Origin: an uncultured Eubacteriales bacterium
GTDB taxonomy: Bacteria > Bacillota > Clostridia > Oscillospirales > QAKW01
Assembly (NCBI GenBank): GCA_902492505.1
Contig: CABULU010000009.1
Span: 1 to 44,830 of the forward strand
Length of the DNA stretch: 44,830 nt
Reading direction: 5' to 3'
The notes beneath the pieces were generated by a model, which saw only the letters and a program-made list of their open reading frames with translations, was not told where the DNA came from and made no database searches. Position 1 is the stretch's first letter, and each line of letters begins with the position of its first letter. This document shows positions 16,527-23,817 of the stretch, piece after piece. The position numbers and the translations under genes were made by a program.

Positions 16527-17495
16527 TTGGCAAATCCGATATATGCGGCGATACGTCAGGAGCTTGAGCAGAAGCGGCGTAAAGCACAGCGTGCGGCAAA
16601 GCAAAGAAAAATCGAAATCTATGAAAAAATTCCCGCGCTTTCGGAACTTGACCGTGAAATGAACCTTAAAGCCGCCGAATATTCAATGCGAATAATAAAC
16701 GGTGAAGACGTCGATAATGAAATGAAAAGGGTGCTGGGTGAGATTTCAGACAGGAAAAAAGCCTGTCTTTGTGAGCACGGACTTACCGGGGCTGATTTTG
16801 AACCGCAGTATTCCTGTCCGGTTTGTCACGATACAGGGGTTGTGGACAGCGATTATTGTTCCTGCTTTAAGGCTCGGGTTATCGAGGAAAATTTTAATTC
16901 GTCGAATATAGGCAAAACGCTGAATAATCAGTCCTTTGACAGCTTTGACCTCATGTTTTATCCAGATGAAAAAACGGATAAATATCCATGTACTCCGCGC
17001 GAAAATATGAGGCGCAACCTTGCTGTTTGCAAAACCTTTGCCGATAAATTCGATTCCGTAAAAAAAAGTCTGCTGCTTATAGGCGGCACGGGGCTTGGGA
17101 AAACCTTTCTCTCCACATGCGTGGCAAAACGTCTTCTGATGTCCGGCAAAAGCGTTATTTATATAAGCGCGGTGGACTTTTTTAAGCGTATCGAAAAGTC
17201 GCGTTTTGATTCGACCGACTCGGATATACGTATGTTTGAAAACTGCGACCTGCTGATTATTGACGACCTCGGAACAGAGGCACCCTCTGTTTACACCACG
17301 GCTGTTTTTTCGGATATTCTTGACAAGCGCTGGCGCTGCGGTAAAAAGCTGATGATAAGCTCAAATAACAGACTGTCCGATTTTGAACGGCTGTACGGCG
17401 AGCGGGTGTTTTCACGTATAGCCGGCGGTTTTGAGTGTCTGCTTTTTTACGGCAGGGACATTCGCGTACAGAAATTTATGAACGGAGATAGCTGA
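16527..17495 (+). CDS. DnaI/DnaC-like helicase loader ATPase
   Basis: The 322-residue protein has an N-terminal helical segment rich in Lys and Arg, a likely zinc site (Cys80, Cys82, Cys97, Cys100, Cys111, Cys113) and a C-terminal AAA+ domain. Walker A is GGTGLGKT (186-193), Walker B is LLIIDDLGTE, and the sensor region is in ISSNNRLSDFERLYGERVFSRI with a likely Arg finger. This is the layout of DnaI-type loaders of the replicative helicase. It starts at TTG 16527, three bases after the dnaD stop. The pairing with a DnaD protein strongly supports the role. It is followed two bases later by a lipoprotein gene. Confidence 0.9.
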   Translation: MANPIYAAIRQELEQKRRKAQRAAKQRKIEIYEKIPALSELDREMNLKAAEYSMRIINGEDVDNEMKRVLGEISDRKKACLCEHGLTGADFEPQYSCPVCHDTGVVDSDYCSCFKARVIEENFNSSNIGKTLNNQSFDSFDLMFYPDEKTDKYPCTPRENMRRNLAVCKTFADKFDSVKKSLLLIGGTGLGKTFLSTCVAKRLLMSGKSVIYISAVDFFKRIEKSRFDSTDSDIRMFENCDLLIIDDLGTEAPSVYTTAVFSDILDKRWRCGKKLMISSNNRLSDFERLYGERVFSRIAGGFECLLFYGRDIRVQKFMNGDS

Positions 17496-17497
17496 TT

Positions 17498-18001
17498 ATG
17501 AAAAAAATATTCTCTTTTGCTTTGGCTGCGGTTATGTTGCTGTCGCTTGGCGCCTGTTCCGAGGGCACCGTTCCTGCGGGCGGTGAGGAAACGGTGGACG
17601 CCGCCGCCGACACAGACGAACTTTCCGAACGCGTCGGCTTTGAAATGTCGGTGCCTGCCACCGCTAAAAATGTTGAATGCGCCGTTGTGAACACGACGAC
17701 CGGACAAATAACTTTTTCATTTAATACGGTTATATATGTTCTGCGCGGCTCAAAGCTTGTCGGAGGAGAGCTGCTTCATAAAAAGCGGGTCGACAATTCT
17801 ACGCATACTCAGGTCAGTATCGGTCAGCGGGCGACTGTTGACTTGTATACAGACCGGGACGGCGGACGGATAGCTCAGTGGTATATAAACGGCACGAACT
17901 ATACGCTCACAAGTCAGAAAGATGTCAGCAACGATGCGCTGACAGAGCTTTGCGACCTGCTTATTCCGCCGACGGACAATGAATCGGAAAGTGAAAACTG
18001 A
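17498..18001 (+). CDS. Small lipoprotein downstream of the helicase loader
   Basis: The 167-residue product has a lipobox SLGAC (Cys20) and a mature part with an acidic, low-complexity linker (about 22-45) and then a beta-rich region containing TGQITFSFNTVIYVLRG and TLYTD-like strands. I recognise no family with certainty; it resembles small extracytoplasmic domains found in Clostridia. It starts two bases after the loader stop behind GGAGA, so it is in the dnaD operon, yet it should act outside the cell. The pairing may simply reflect operon read-through. Confidence 0.75.
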   Translation: MKKIFSFALAAVMLLSLGACSEGTVPAGGEETVDAAADTDELSERVGFEMSVPATAKNVECAVVNTTTGQITFSFNTVIYVLRGSKLVGGELLHKKRVDNSTHTQVSIGQRATVDLYTDRDGGRIAQWYINGTNYTLTSQKDVSNDALTELCDLLIPPTDNESESEN

Positions 18002-18032
18002 AAATAAATGCCGCCACCGGGTGGTGAATTGC

Positions 18033-18092
18033 AAAAGCATTCGTTTATACATCGTTAGGTCTTTGAAGATGTATAAAGCGGGTGCTTTTTTT
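18033..18092 (+). terminator. Long intrinsic terminator or attenuator before pnuC
   Basis: A left arm starting AAAAGCATTCG (18033 onward) and ending TTTATACATC pairs with GATGTATAAAGCGGGTGCTTTT over about 20 positions with one bulge and two G-U pairs, around a 14-base loop, followed by seven T's. A smaller hairpin (CCACC/GGTGG, about 18014-18026) precedes it. It either ends the dnaD operon or controls entry into pnuC, which starts 46 bases later with no visible promoter between. Confidence 0.7.
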
Positions 18093-18138
18093 ATGAAAAT
18101 ATTCATGAGTAAAAATTACTGAAAAGGAGATAAATAAG

Positions 18139-18849
18139 ATGAAAGTAAAAAGATTGTTTAAAAGCATTGCCGGATCGTTTAAAAGTCTAACAAAATTTGA
18201 GCTTGTACTGTGGCTTTTGTCATGCGCCGGCGTATTTCTTTCGTCGTTTGCGGGTGATTTTGGCGTCCTGTCCCTTGCCGCACCGCTAATCGGCGTTACG
18301 GCGCTTATTTTCATTGCCAAGGGCGATGTTTTAGGTCAAATTCTGACGCTTATATTCAGCATTCTGTACGCCGTTGTTTCCTTTCGGCTGCGCTATTACG
18401 GAGAAATGATAACTTATGTCGGAATGACGGCGCCGATGGCGGCGGTTGCCGCTGTGGCATGGCTGAAAAATCCGTACGAGCGCGGCAAAAATGAGGTCAG
18501 AATAGCGCGGCTTTGCAAGCTTCAGAAGATAATGGCCCCGATTCTTGCGGCGCTTGTGACGTTGGTTTTTTATTTTATTTTGAAGGCTCTTGGCAACGCG
18601 AGCCTTGCCGTAAGCACCATTTCCGTCACGACCAGCTTTTTGGCGTCCTATCTTACATACTGCCGTTCCTGCTACTATGCGCTGGCATATGCGGCAAACG
18701 ATATAGTGCTTGTTGTTTTATGGTCGTTGGCGTCCGTTGCCGACCCTTCATACCTGTCTATGGTTATTTGTTTTTTAATGTTTTTTGTAAATGATGTTTA
18801 CGGCTTTGTAAACTGGCGTCGGCTGTATAAACGCCAAAACGCCGAATAA
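18139..18849 (+). CDS. pnuC: PnuC-family nicotinamide riboside/nucleoside-vitamin transporter
   Basis: The 236-residue membrane protein has about seven hydrophobic segments. It carries the PnuC hallmark AANDIVLVVLWSLASVADPSYLSM followed by VNDVYGFVNWRR near the C-terminus, where conserved Asn, Asp and Trp residues line the substrate path. Members move nicotinamide riboside (or in some subgroups thiamine or riboflavin) by facilitated diffusion. The subgroup cannot be decided here. ATG 18139 follows AAAAGGAG. It lies between the dnaD operon and the spoIID gene, 64 bases before the latter, and may be expressed through the hairpin at 18033-18092. Confidence 0.87.
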   Translation: MKVKRLFKSIAGSFKSLTKFELVLWLLSCAGVFLSSFAGDFGVLSLAAPLIGVTALIFIAKGDVLGQILTLIFSILYAVVSFRLRYYGEMITYVGMTAPMAAVAAVAWLKNPYERGKNEVRIARLCKLQKIMAPILAALVTLVFYFILKALGNASLAVSTISVTTSFLASYLTYCRSCYYALAYAANDIVLVVLWSLASVADPSYLSMVICFLMFFVNDVYGFVNWRRLYKRQNAE

Positions 18850-18854
18850 AATAA

Positions 18855-18883
18855 TCATTATTTGAAAATTTGCGCATAATAAT
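18855..18883 (+). promoter_or_regulatory. Candidate sigma-E-type promoter of spoIID
   Basis: TCATTATT (18855-18862) and CATAATAAT (18875-18883) with a 12-base spacer weakly resemble the mother-cell sigma-E consensus (an AT-rich -35 and CATA-start -10). No vegetative promoter fits here and spoIID is sigma-E dependent in Bacillus. Low confidence. Confidence 0.3.
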
Positions 18884-18912
18884 TACTGTAAGTTTGTCCG
18901 CGGGAGGTTAAA

Positions 18913-19914
18913 ATGATGCGCAAATACAGATATCTGATGTTTATTCTGTTTGTTTTGATGATTGCAGTGCCGTATATTACCGTGTTTTTTTTCGGCGGCG
19001 GAAAAAAAACGGTGCCGCATACCGACGACCCGGTAAAAAACGAAATTTTCGATATGGAAATTTCGTTGTATCGAACCAAAACGAAAAAGGTTGAAACAAT
19101 GAGCTGTTACGATTACATATGCGCAGTTGTCGCGGGAGAGATGCAGGCAAATTACAACGAGGAGGCGCTCAAGGCGCAGACTGTCGCGGCATTTACGTAT
19201 ATGATAAACAAAATGAATTACGTAAAGCAAAACCCCGACAGCGACATAGGTCATAACGGCGCATATGTCTGTGACGATTACGCACATTGCAAGGCGTATC
19301 TTGAAAAGCAGGACGCGCTTAAAAAGTGGGGCTCTGAGTGGTATGAAAAGTATTATCCGAATATAGAAAATGCAGTAAAAGAATCGCTCGGTAAGATAAT
19401 TACCTATGACGGATTGCCGATTAATGCGGTATTCCACGCTATTTCAAACGGCAAAACCTGCTCGGCATACGAGGTGTGGGGAACGGACGTTCCTTACCTT
19501 CAGTCCGTTGAGTGTGAGGCTGACAAAACAGCAAACGATTATGAGAGCAAAGTGAGTTTTACACATGAACAGTTTGCAGATATTCTGTATAAAGAGCTCG
19601 GAGTGGTTTTGCCCAACGACTATAAGACCTGGCTCGGTGAAATAAAAACATGTGATTCCGGCATGGTAGGTGAAATTGTAATCGCCGATACCGCGTACGC
19701 CGGCACGCATATACGAAAAATGTTTTCGCTGCGAAGCTCATCGTTTGATATGAAGGTGACCGATGACGGCGTGGATTTTACCGTTCGCGGATACGGACAT
19801 GGCGTCGGAATGAGTCAGTACGGTGCCAATGAAATGGCGAAAAAAGGCAGTACATATGAAGAAATATTAAAGCATTTTTATAAAGATGTAAAAATTGAGG
19901 ATTATAAAATTTAA
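18913..19914 (+). CDS. spoIID: Stage II sporulation protein D, peptidoglycan lytic transglycosylase
   Basis: The 333-residue protein has an N-terminal membrane anchor (about 8-27) and an extracytoplasmic SpoIID domain. The catalytic glutamate E76 sits in AVVAGEMQANYNEEALKAQTVAAFTY. Later motifs are ISNGKTCSAYEVWG and the closing GYGHGVGMSQYGANEMAKKG. SpoIID cleaves stem-peptide-free glycan strands during engulfment of the forespore by the mother cell. The start may be ATG 18913 or the adjacent ATG 18916; GGGAGG at 18902-18907 fits both. A SpoIIQ-like gene begins 55 bases downstream, forming an engulfment pair. Its presence indicates an endospore former. Confidence 0.93.
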   Translation: MMRKYRYLMFILFVLMIAVPYITVFFFGGGKKTVPHTDDPVKNEIFDMEISLYRTKTKKVETMSCYDYICAVVAGEMQANYNEEALKAQTVAAFTYMINKMNYVKQNPDSDIGHNGAYVCDDYAHCKAYLEKQDALKKWGSEWYEKYYPNIENAVKESLGKIITYDGLPINAVFHAISNGKTCSAYEVWGTDVPYLQSVECEADKTANDYESKVSFTHEQFADILYKELGVVLPNDYKTWLGEIKTCDSGMVGEIVIADTAYAGTHIRKMFSLRSSSFDMKVTDDGVDFTVRGYGHGVGMSQYGANEMAKKGSTYEEILKHFYKDVKIEDYKI

Positions 19915-19969
19915 TTTATTGTATAAATACCTTGCAGTTGTCAAAAATATTGATAACGGAGGTATAGCA

Positions 19970-20680
19970 ATGGAAAGAAAAAATATTTTTGACAGAGATA
20001 AGTCTTCCGGCAAAAAGCTGACCTATTATATAGTGCTGGGCATATGCGTGCTTGTCATAGGCGCCGCAAGCTTTTTGTCATATAAGTCGATACAGAATGC
20101 ACTGAATGATAAGAAAACTCCCGATACGCCGCCGGTCACCGATAAGGTGGACAGTGACGTTGACAATGTAAAGGAGACGGAGTCGAAAAAGGACGATGTG
20201 ACCGAGGAAAAGACGCAGCAGCCCGAGGAGGAAACACAGCCGCCGGTCGAGGAAAAGCAGCCGGTTGTTGAGACCAAGGCGTATGTCAGACCGGTGAGCG
20301 GCGAGATAATGGTGGGATTTTCGCTTGAGACTCCGGTGTATTCCGCAACACTCAAGGATTGGCGTATTCACGACGGTATTGATATAGCGGCAGACCTTGG
20401 CACAAATGTTGTTGCCGTTAATGACGTCGTTGTCGAAGCCATAGAGTCGGATGACCTTTTCGGCGTAGTTGTCACTATTAAACATACCGACGGTAAAAAA
20501 AGCACTTATGCAAATCTTGAGGACAGCGTTGAGCTGGAGCAGGGGCAGATAATAAACCGCGGCGATATAGTCGGCAAGGTAGGAAACACCGCTGTTTACG
20601 AGATATCCGACGGTCCTCACCTGCATTTTGAAATGTCGGAAAACGGAGAAAAAATCGATCCGACTGCAGTAATAGAATAA
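19970..20680 (+). CDS. spoIIQ: SpoIIQ-like M23/LytM-domain sporulation protein
   Basis: The 236-residue protein has one membrane anchor (about 17-37), a long acidic Glu/Pro-rich linker (about 45-102) and a C-terminal LytM domain. The zinc motif HxxxD is intact (H134, D138 in RIHDGIDIA), as is HLH (H217, H219 in GPHLHFEM). In Bacillus SpoIIQ the domain is inactive, whereas clostridial versions are generally intact. SpoIIQ sits in the forespore membrane and binds the SpoIIIAH channel. I chose ATG 19970 behind CGGAGG; a longer reading from 19895 overlaps spoIID and is unlikely. Identity rests on size, anchor, linker and the preceding spoIID; another M23 peptidase is possible. Confidence 0.82.
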   Translation: MERKNIFDRDKSSGKKLTYYIVLGICVLVIGAASFLSYKSIQNALNDKKTPDTPPVTDKVDSDVDNVKETESKKDDVTEEKTQQPEEETQPPVEEKQPVVETKAYVRPVSGEIMVGFSLETPVYSATLKDWRIHDGIDIAADLGTNVVAVNDVVVEAIESDDLFGVVVTIKHTDGKKSTYANLEDSVELEQGQIINRGDIVGKVGNTAVYEISDGPHLHFEMSENGEKIDPTAVIE

Positions 20681-20689
20681 TTAAAATAT

Positions 20690-20717
20690 AAAAAGCGGGT
20701 AAATTTCCCGCTTTTTT
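20690..20717. terminator. Bidirectional terminator between spoIIQ and the alpha-galactosidase
   Basis: AAAAGCGGG and CCCGCTTTT arms pair around a seven-base loop, with T runs on both strands. It ends both convergent genes. Confidence 0.85.
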
Positions 20718-20729
20718 GTTTTTTATATT

Positions 20730-22445
20730 TTATTTAACAAACAGTATACCGCACATCGGCACGTTTACGGCGCTTATGCCCTCACTGCCGAAAACTCCGC
20801 TTTGCAGCTTTTTACCGGTGCAGCTCACAATCTCGTACTCTCTGCCGGCGCAGTCTTTTACATAAACCGTGCCGCTGCGCGAGGCATTTACGACAGCTGC
20901 GTATTTTCCGACATTTTCCACCATCGTTTCGTTATAGAGAGTAATAACCGCACGCATGTCAAGGTCTGCGCGCACAATTCCGTAGCAGCTTTCTGGGTTT
21001 GTCGCTGTCAGCCTGCCGTCAAGCAGTATTTTTCGGTGCTCACGCCAGAAGCTCAGGTAATATCTGAGCATTTTGAAATGTTCGTCGCTCAGCCTGTCTA
21101 TCAGCATGGATATCTGCGGTACGCTGTATAAAATATTTGCAAACTGAAGTGCCGCGCTCTCGACCGTGTCGCCGTAATTCCACATCAGCATGTCTGAGTG
21201 AACGGGAGTATTTCCGGATGTCAGACGCATATCCACAACGGCGCAGCGGTTGCGTATGGCGTCGTTGGGGCAGTCCCCGACTCTCAGCATGTTGCCGTAT
21301 TTGCGTATTGTCGGTCCGATATAGCTCTGTCTGAACTCAATTAGTATTTCGGGGTTGATTTCACGAAGCGCGGCTGTAACCTCGTTCATGAGCGCATCGA
21401 TTGCGTCCTCCAGCGATGTGTAATCGCGTCTCGGGTCATATTCAAGCGATTTGCCATTGAGCTTAAATGCGTCGATAAAGTCGAGCTTTAAGCCGTCCAG
21501 ACCCCAGCTTCGCACTGCGTTTACGTATGTTTCAGTCAGGAATCCACGCACCTCTTTAAAGCGTGGGTCGGCGCAGAACCATTCTTTGCCGGAACTGTCC
21601 AAAAGCATGTCATGAAATTTTTGATATGCTTTTGAATGAACGCCTATATACGGTACGGAATACCACAGCATAACCTTCATGCCCTCGGCGTGAACCCTGT
21701 CAACAAATTCTCGCATATCGGGGAATTTTGTCGGCGTGACCTCCCAGTCGCCGCAGTAGGCGTAGCCGCGGTTGTTGTCGTCCGTCTGCCATCCGTCGTC
21801 AATTATCACTGTGTCCATGCCGAGCGGCTTGGACAGTTTGCACTGCCTGATAATCTCATCGGGGTCAAGCTGCTGGTGGAAGCTGTACCATAGTGAGTTC
21901 ATGGGCAGCCTTGCATGTTCGGGAACATAGGCGGGGGAGTAACCGCAATCCTCTTCCCACCAGCGCGTTACATCGTATATGCTGTCATAGTACGGAATAT
22001 CGCGGGTGTCAAGCCTAAGTGTCGCACTGTATTCCTTTATTGCCGCAGTAGGTACCGTGAAGAATTCCACATCGCAGTCAAAAGCGGCGGTTTCCTCTCG
22101 TATTCCGGTGGCTATGGATACAGGTGTTTTTGTGTCCGACAGGGCGATACACAGCCTGTTTTGTCCGCTCATTGAAATTAGCGATTGCACGGGCATCCAG
22201 GACGCAAGGCGCGATTCTGTTTTTCGTTTTCTCCAGTTGGGCGCCAAAAACCTGTCCGCTTTCAGCGACGGACTCCATGTGCTGTAACAGTCTGTGTCCG
22301 GAAAGCTCCAGCGGATTTTAAACTTTTCGGGTATGCTCTCACCGTCAAGCGTCATTTTTATGTCTACATATACAATGCCGTTTTTTTCGCACGTATTAAG
22401 CGATACATGAGCATTATCGTTTAGTCCGAGTACAAAAAATTCCAT
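20730..22445 (-). CDS. Alpha-galactosidase-like glycoside hydrolase (GH36, clan GH-D)
   Basis: The 571-residue protein has an N-terminal beta domain (about 1-170), a TIM barrel (about 185-480) and a C-terminal beta domain. Clan GH-D marks include the DTVIIDDGWQTDD segment (213-223), DWEVTPTKFPDMREFVDRVHAEGMKVMLW, the nucleophile D322 in GLKLDFIDAF, and an acid/base candidate in LRVGDCPND (D391 or D395). It probably releases alpha-galactose from raffinose-type or galactomannan sugars. No signal peptide is seen, so it should be cytoplasmic and act on imported oligosaccharides. I chose ATG 22445 with AAGGAGG just upstream rather than 22499, which lies in the promoter. No transporter is adjacent. 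Confidence 0.87.
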   Translation of the reverse strand: MEFFVLGLNDNAHVSLNTCEKNGIVYVDIKMTLDGESIPEKFKIRWSFPDTDCYSTWSPSLKADRFLAPNWRKRKTESRLASWMPVQSLISMSGQNRLCIALSDTKTPVSIATGIREETAAFDCDVEFFTVPTAAIKEYSATLRLDTRDIPYYDSIYDVTRWWEEDCGYSPAYVPEHARLPMNSLWYSFHQQLDPDEIIRQCKLSKPLGMDTVIIDDGWQTDDNNRGYAYCGDWEVTPTKFPDMREFVDRVHAEGMKVMLWYSVPYIGVHSKAYQKFHDMLLDSSGKEWFCADPRFKEVRGFLTETYVNAVRSWGLDGLKLDFIDAFKLNGKSLEYDPRRDYTSLEDAIDALMNEVTAALREINPEILIEFRQSYIGPTIRKYGNMLRVGDCPNDAIRNRCAVVDMRLTSGNTPVHSDMLMWNYGDTVESAALQFANILYSVPQISMLIDRLSDEHFKMLRYYLSFWREHRKILLDGRLTATNPESCYGIVRADLDMRAVITLYNETMVENVGKYAAVVNASRSGTVYVKDCAGREYEIVSCTGKKLQSGVFGSEGISAVNVPMCGILFVK

Positions 22446-22470
22446 ATTGTGCCTCCTTAAAATTTTATTT

Positions 22471-22499
22471 ATGCTATCATATCGGCGCTGTTTAGTCAA
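22471..22499 (-). promoter_or_regulatory. Promoter of the alpha-galactosidase gene
   Basis: Minus strand TTGACT (22499-22494), 17 bases, TAGCAT (22476-22471). RNA would begin near 22464, which supports the start codon at 22445. Confidence 0.6.
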
Positions 22500-22507
22500 T
22501 AATATAA

Positions 22508-22536
22508 TTGACTTTTGCCGTCCGATAATATATTAT
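22508..22536 (+). promoter_or_regulatory. Promoter of the ATP-grasp gene
   Basis: TTGACT (22508-22513), 17 bases, TATTAT (22531-22536), back to back with the alpha-galactosidase promoter. Confidence 0.65.
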
Positions 22537-22565
22537 AAACTAAATGATTTCCGGGAAGTGAAAAA

Positions 22566-23561
22566 ATGTCTTTGATATATGCCGTAAAGCGTGTGCTGCG
22601 CATGGATATTTCGCGCGTCGGGCGCGATATCGCGCGTGTTGCAAAAAAATCTGGTAAGCCACGCATTTTTGTGTTTTTCGATATGCTGTGGTGCGGCGTG
22701 CGCTACGGCGCGGGACCGCTTGACTATGATTTGTTTGAATTTTACAGCCTGACGTCCGCCCAGCGCAAAACCTATGTCACGCGCGGCACAAACAACGCGC
22801 TTGTGCGAAAGTACAACGACAAAAGTCTGTGGCATGTGTTTGACAACAAAAACGAATTCAACGAGGTTTTCAGCGACTATATCAGCCGCGACTGGCTTTT
22901 AACCGACGGCATGACGCAGGCGGATTTTGAAAAATTCATTGCCGGCAAACGCGGTTTTATCTATAAACCCGTGGACGGCACCTGCGGCAGGGGAATTGAA
23001 AAAATAGATGTTGACGGTAAAGGGATACGGGAGCTTTTTGAGTATATCCGCTCCAAGCCGCGCGGCATTATCGAGGAGCTTGTAACGCAGCACAGCGCGC
23101 TGTCTGCGGTTTATCCGCTTGCAATTAATACAATCCGCGTTGTGACAATTTTGAAGGACGGCACAGTCACGCCCGTGTTTGCGTTTTGGCGTATCGGCAA
23201 CAACGGCAAGTTTGTGGATAACCTCAACAGCGGCGGCATGGCAGCGCTGCTTGATTTGGATAGCGGCATGGTAACGCTGCCCGCAGCGGACAAAAACGGC
23301 GATACGTATGAGTGTCATCCGTATACTGGCAAAAAAATCGTCGGCTTTAAAATCCCCATGTGGGATAAAATCCTCTCTACGGTTTGCAGCGCGGCAAAGG
23401 TGATGCCTCGGGTCGGATATGTCGGATGGGACGTCGCGCTGTCGCAGGACAGTATTCAACTGATAGAGGGCAACTGCTTTCCCGGTCATGATATTTTACA
23501 GCTGCCTGCGTACACACCGGACAAAATCGGGCTGATGCCGCGCGTTGAAAAATTTCTTTAA
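22566..23561 (+). CDS. Sugar-transfer-associated ATP-grasp protein
   Basis: The 331-residue protein fits the ATP-grasp family labelled sugar-transfer associated. The core has KPVDGTCGRGI (a nucleotide-binding loop with lysine), IIEELVTQHSALSAVYPLAINTIRVVT, and a C-terminal VGWDVALS followed by IQLIEGNCFPGHD, the Mg-binding end of the fold. ATP-grasp enzymes join a carboxylate to an amine or thiol through an acyl-phosphate. Close relatives often sit in capsule or teichoic polymer loci, but here it stands alone between the GH36 gene and an ABC importer, with its own promoter and terminator. Its substrates are unknown. ATG 22566 follows a GGGAAGTG site. Confidence 0.8.
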   Translation: MSLIYAVKRVLRMDISRVGRDIARVAKKSGKPRIFVFFDMLWCGVRYGAGPLDYDLFEFYSLTSAQRKTYVTRGTNNALVRKYNDKSLWHVFDNKNEFNEVFSDYISRDWLLTDGMTQADFEKFIAGKRGFIYKPVDGTCGRGIEKIDVDGKGIRELFEYIRSKPRGIIEELVTQHSALSAVYPLAINTIRVVTILKDGTVTPVFAFWRIGNNGKFVDNLNSGGMAALLDLDSGMVTLPAADKNGDTYECHPYTGKKIVGFKIPMWDKILSTVCSAAKVMPRVGYVGWDVALSQDSIQLIEGNCFPGHDILQLPAYTPDKIGLMPRVEKFL

Positions 23562-23586
23562 CAGCTTTTGCGCGTTAAAAAAGAAT

Positions 23587-23622
23587 AATATACAGGTTTT
23601 TAAGCGAAACCTGTATATTTTT
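23587..23622 (+). terminator. Terminator after the ATP-grasp gene
   Basis: AATATACAGGTTT and AAACCTGTATATT arms around a seven-base loop, followed by T's. Confidence 0.85.
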
Positions 23623-23644
23623 ATATGTTTTTATTGATTTTCTA

Positions 23645-23673
23645 TTGACACATTGCCGCCGAAATGGTAGACT
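23645..23673 (+). promoter_or_regulatory. Promoter of the TrpXYZ-like ABC importer operon
   Basis: TTGACA (23645-23650), 17 bases, TAGACT (23668-23673). Transcription should begin near 23680, leaving a leader of about 138 bases. Confidence 0.7.
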
Positions 23674-23736
23674 AAAGCAAGTAAAATCTGTTTGGGAATA
23701 AGCAGTTATGACAGCTGTTTGACAGTGAATAACGTT

Positions 23737-23774
23737 TGCGGTCTCGGCTTTTGTGCCTGGCACCGCATTTTTTT
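23737..23774 (+). terminator. Leader terminator (attenuator candidate) before the ABC importer
   Basis: TGCGGT (23737-23742) pairs with ACCGCA (23762-23767), with an inner GGC/GCC pair across an internal loop, followed by seven T's. It lies between the promoter and the first gene 44 bases upstream of the ATG, so it should be conditional. GTTAT and ATAAC (about 23704-23733) could close an upstream stem. No named riboswitch is recognised. Confidence 0.6.
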
Positions 23775-23817
23775 AAATCAATATCCGGCGCCGCCGGTTA
23801 AAAAGGAGAAATAAATT

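Noticed and set aside
23740..23774. TGGCACCGCA resembles the T-box 3' element (TGGNACCGCG).
   Set aside because: From the predicted RNA start there are only about 80 bases before it, too few for a T-box stem I with specifier loop, and here it forms the right arm of the terminator rather than an antiterminator bulge.
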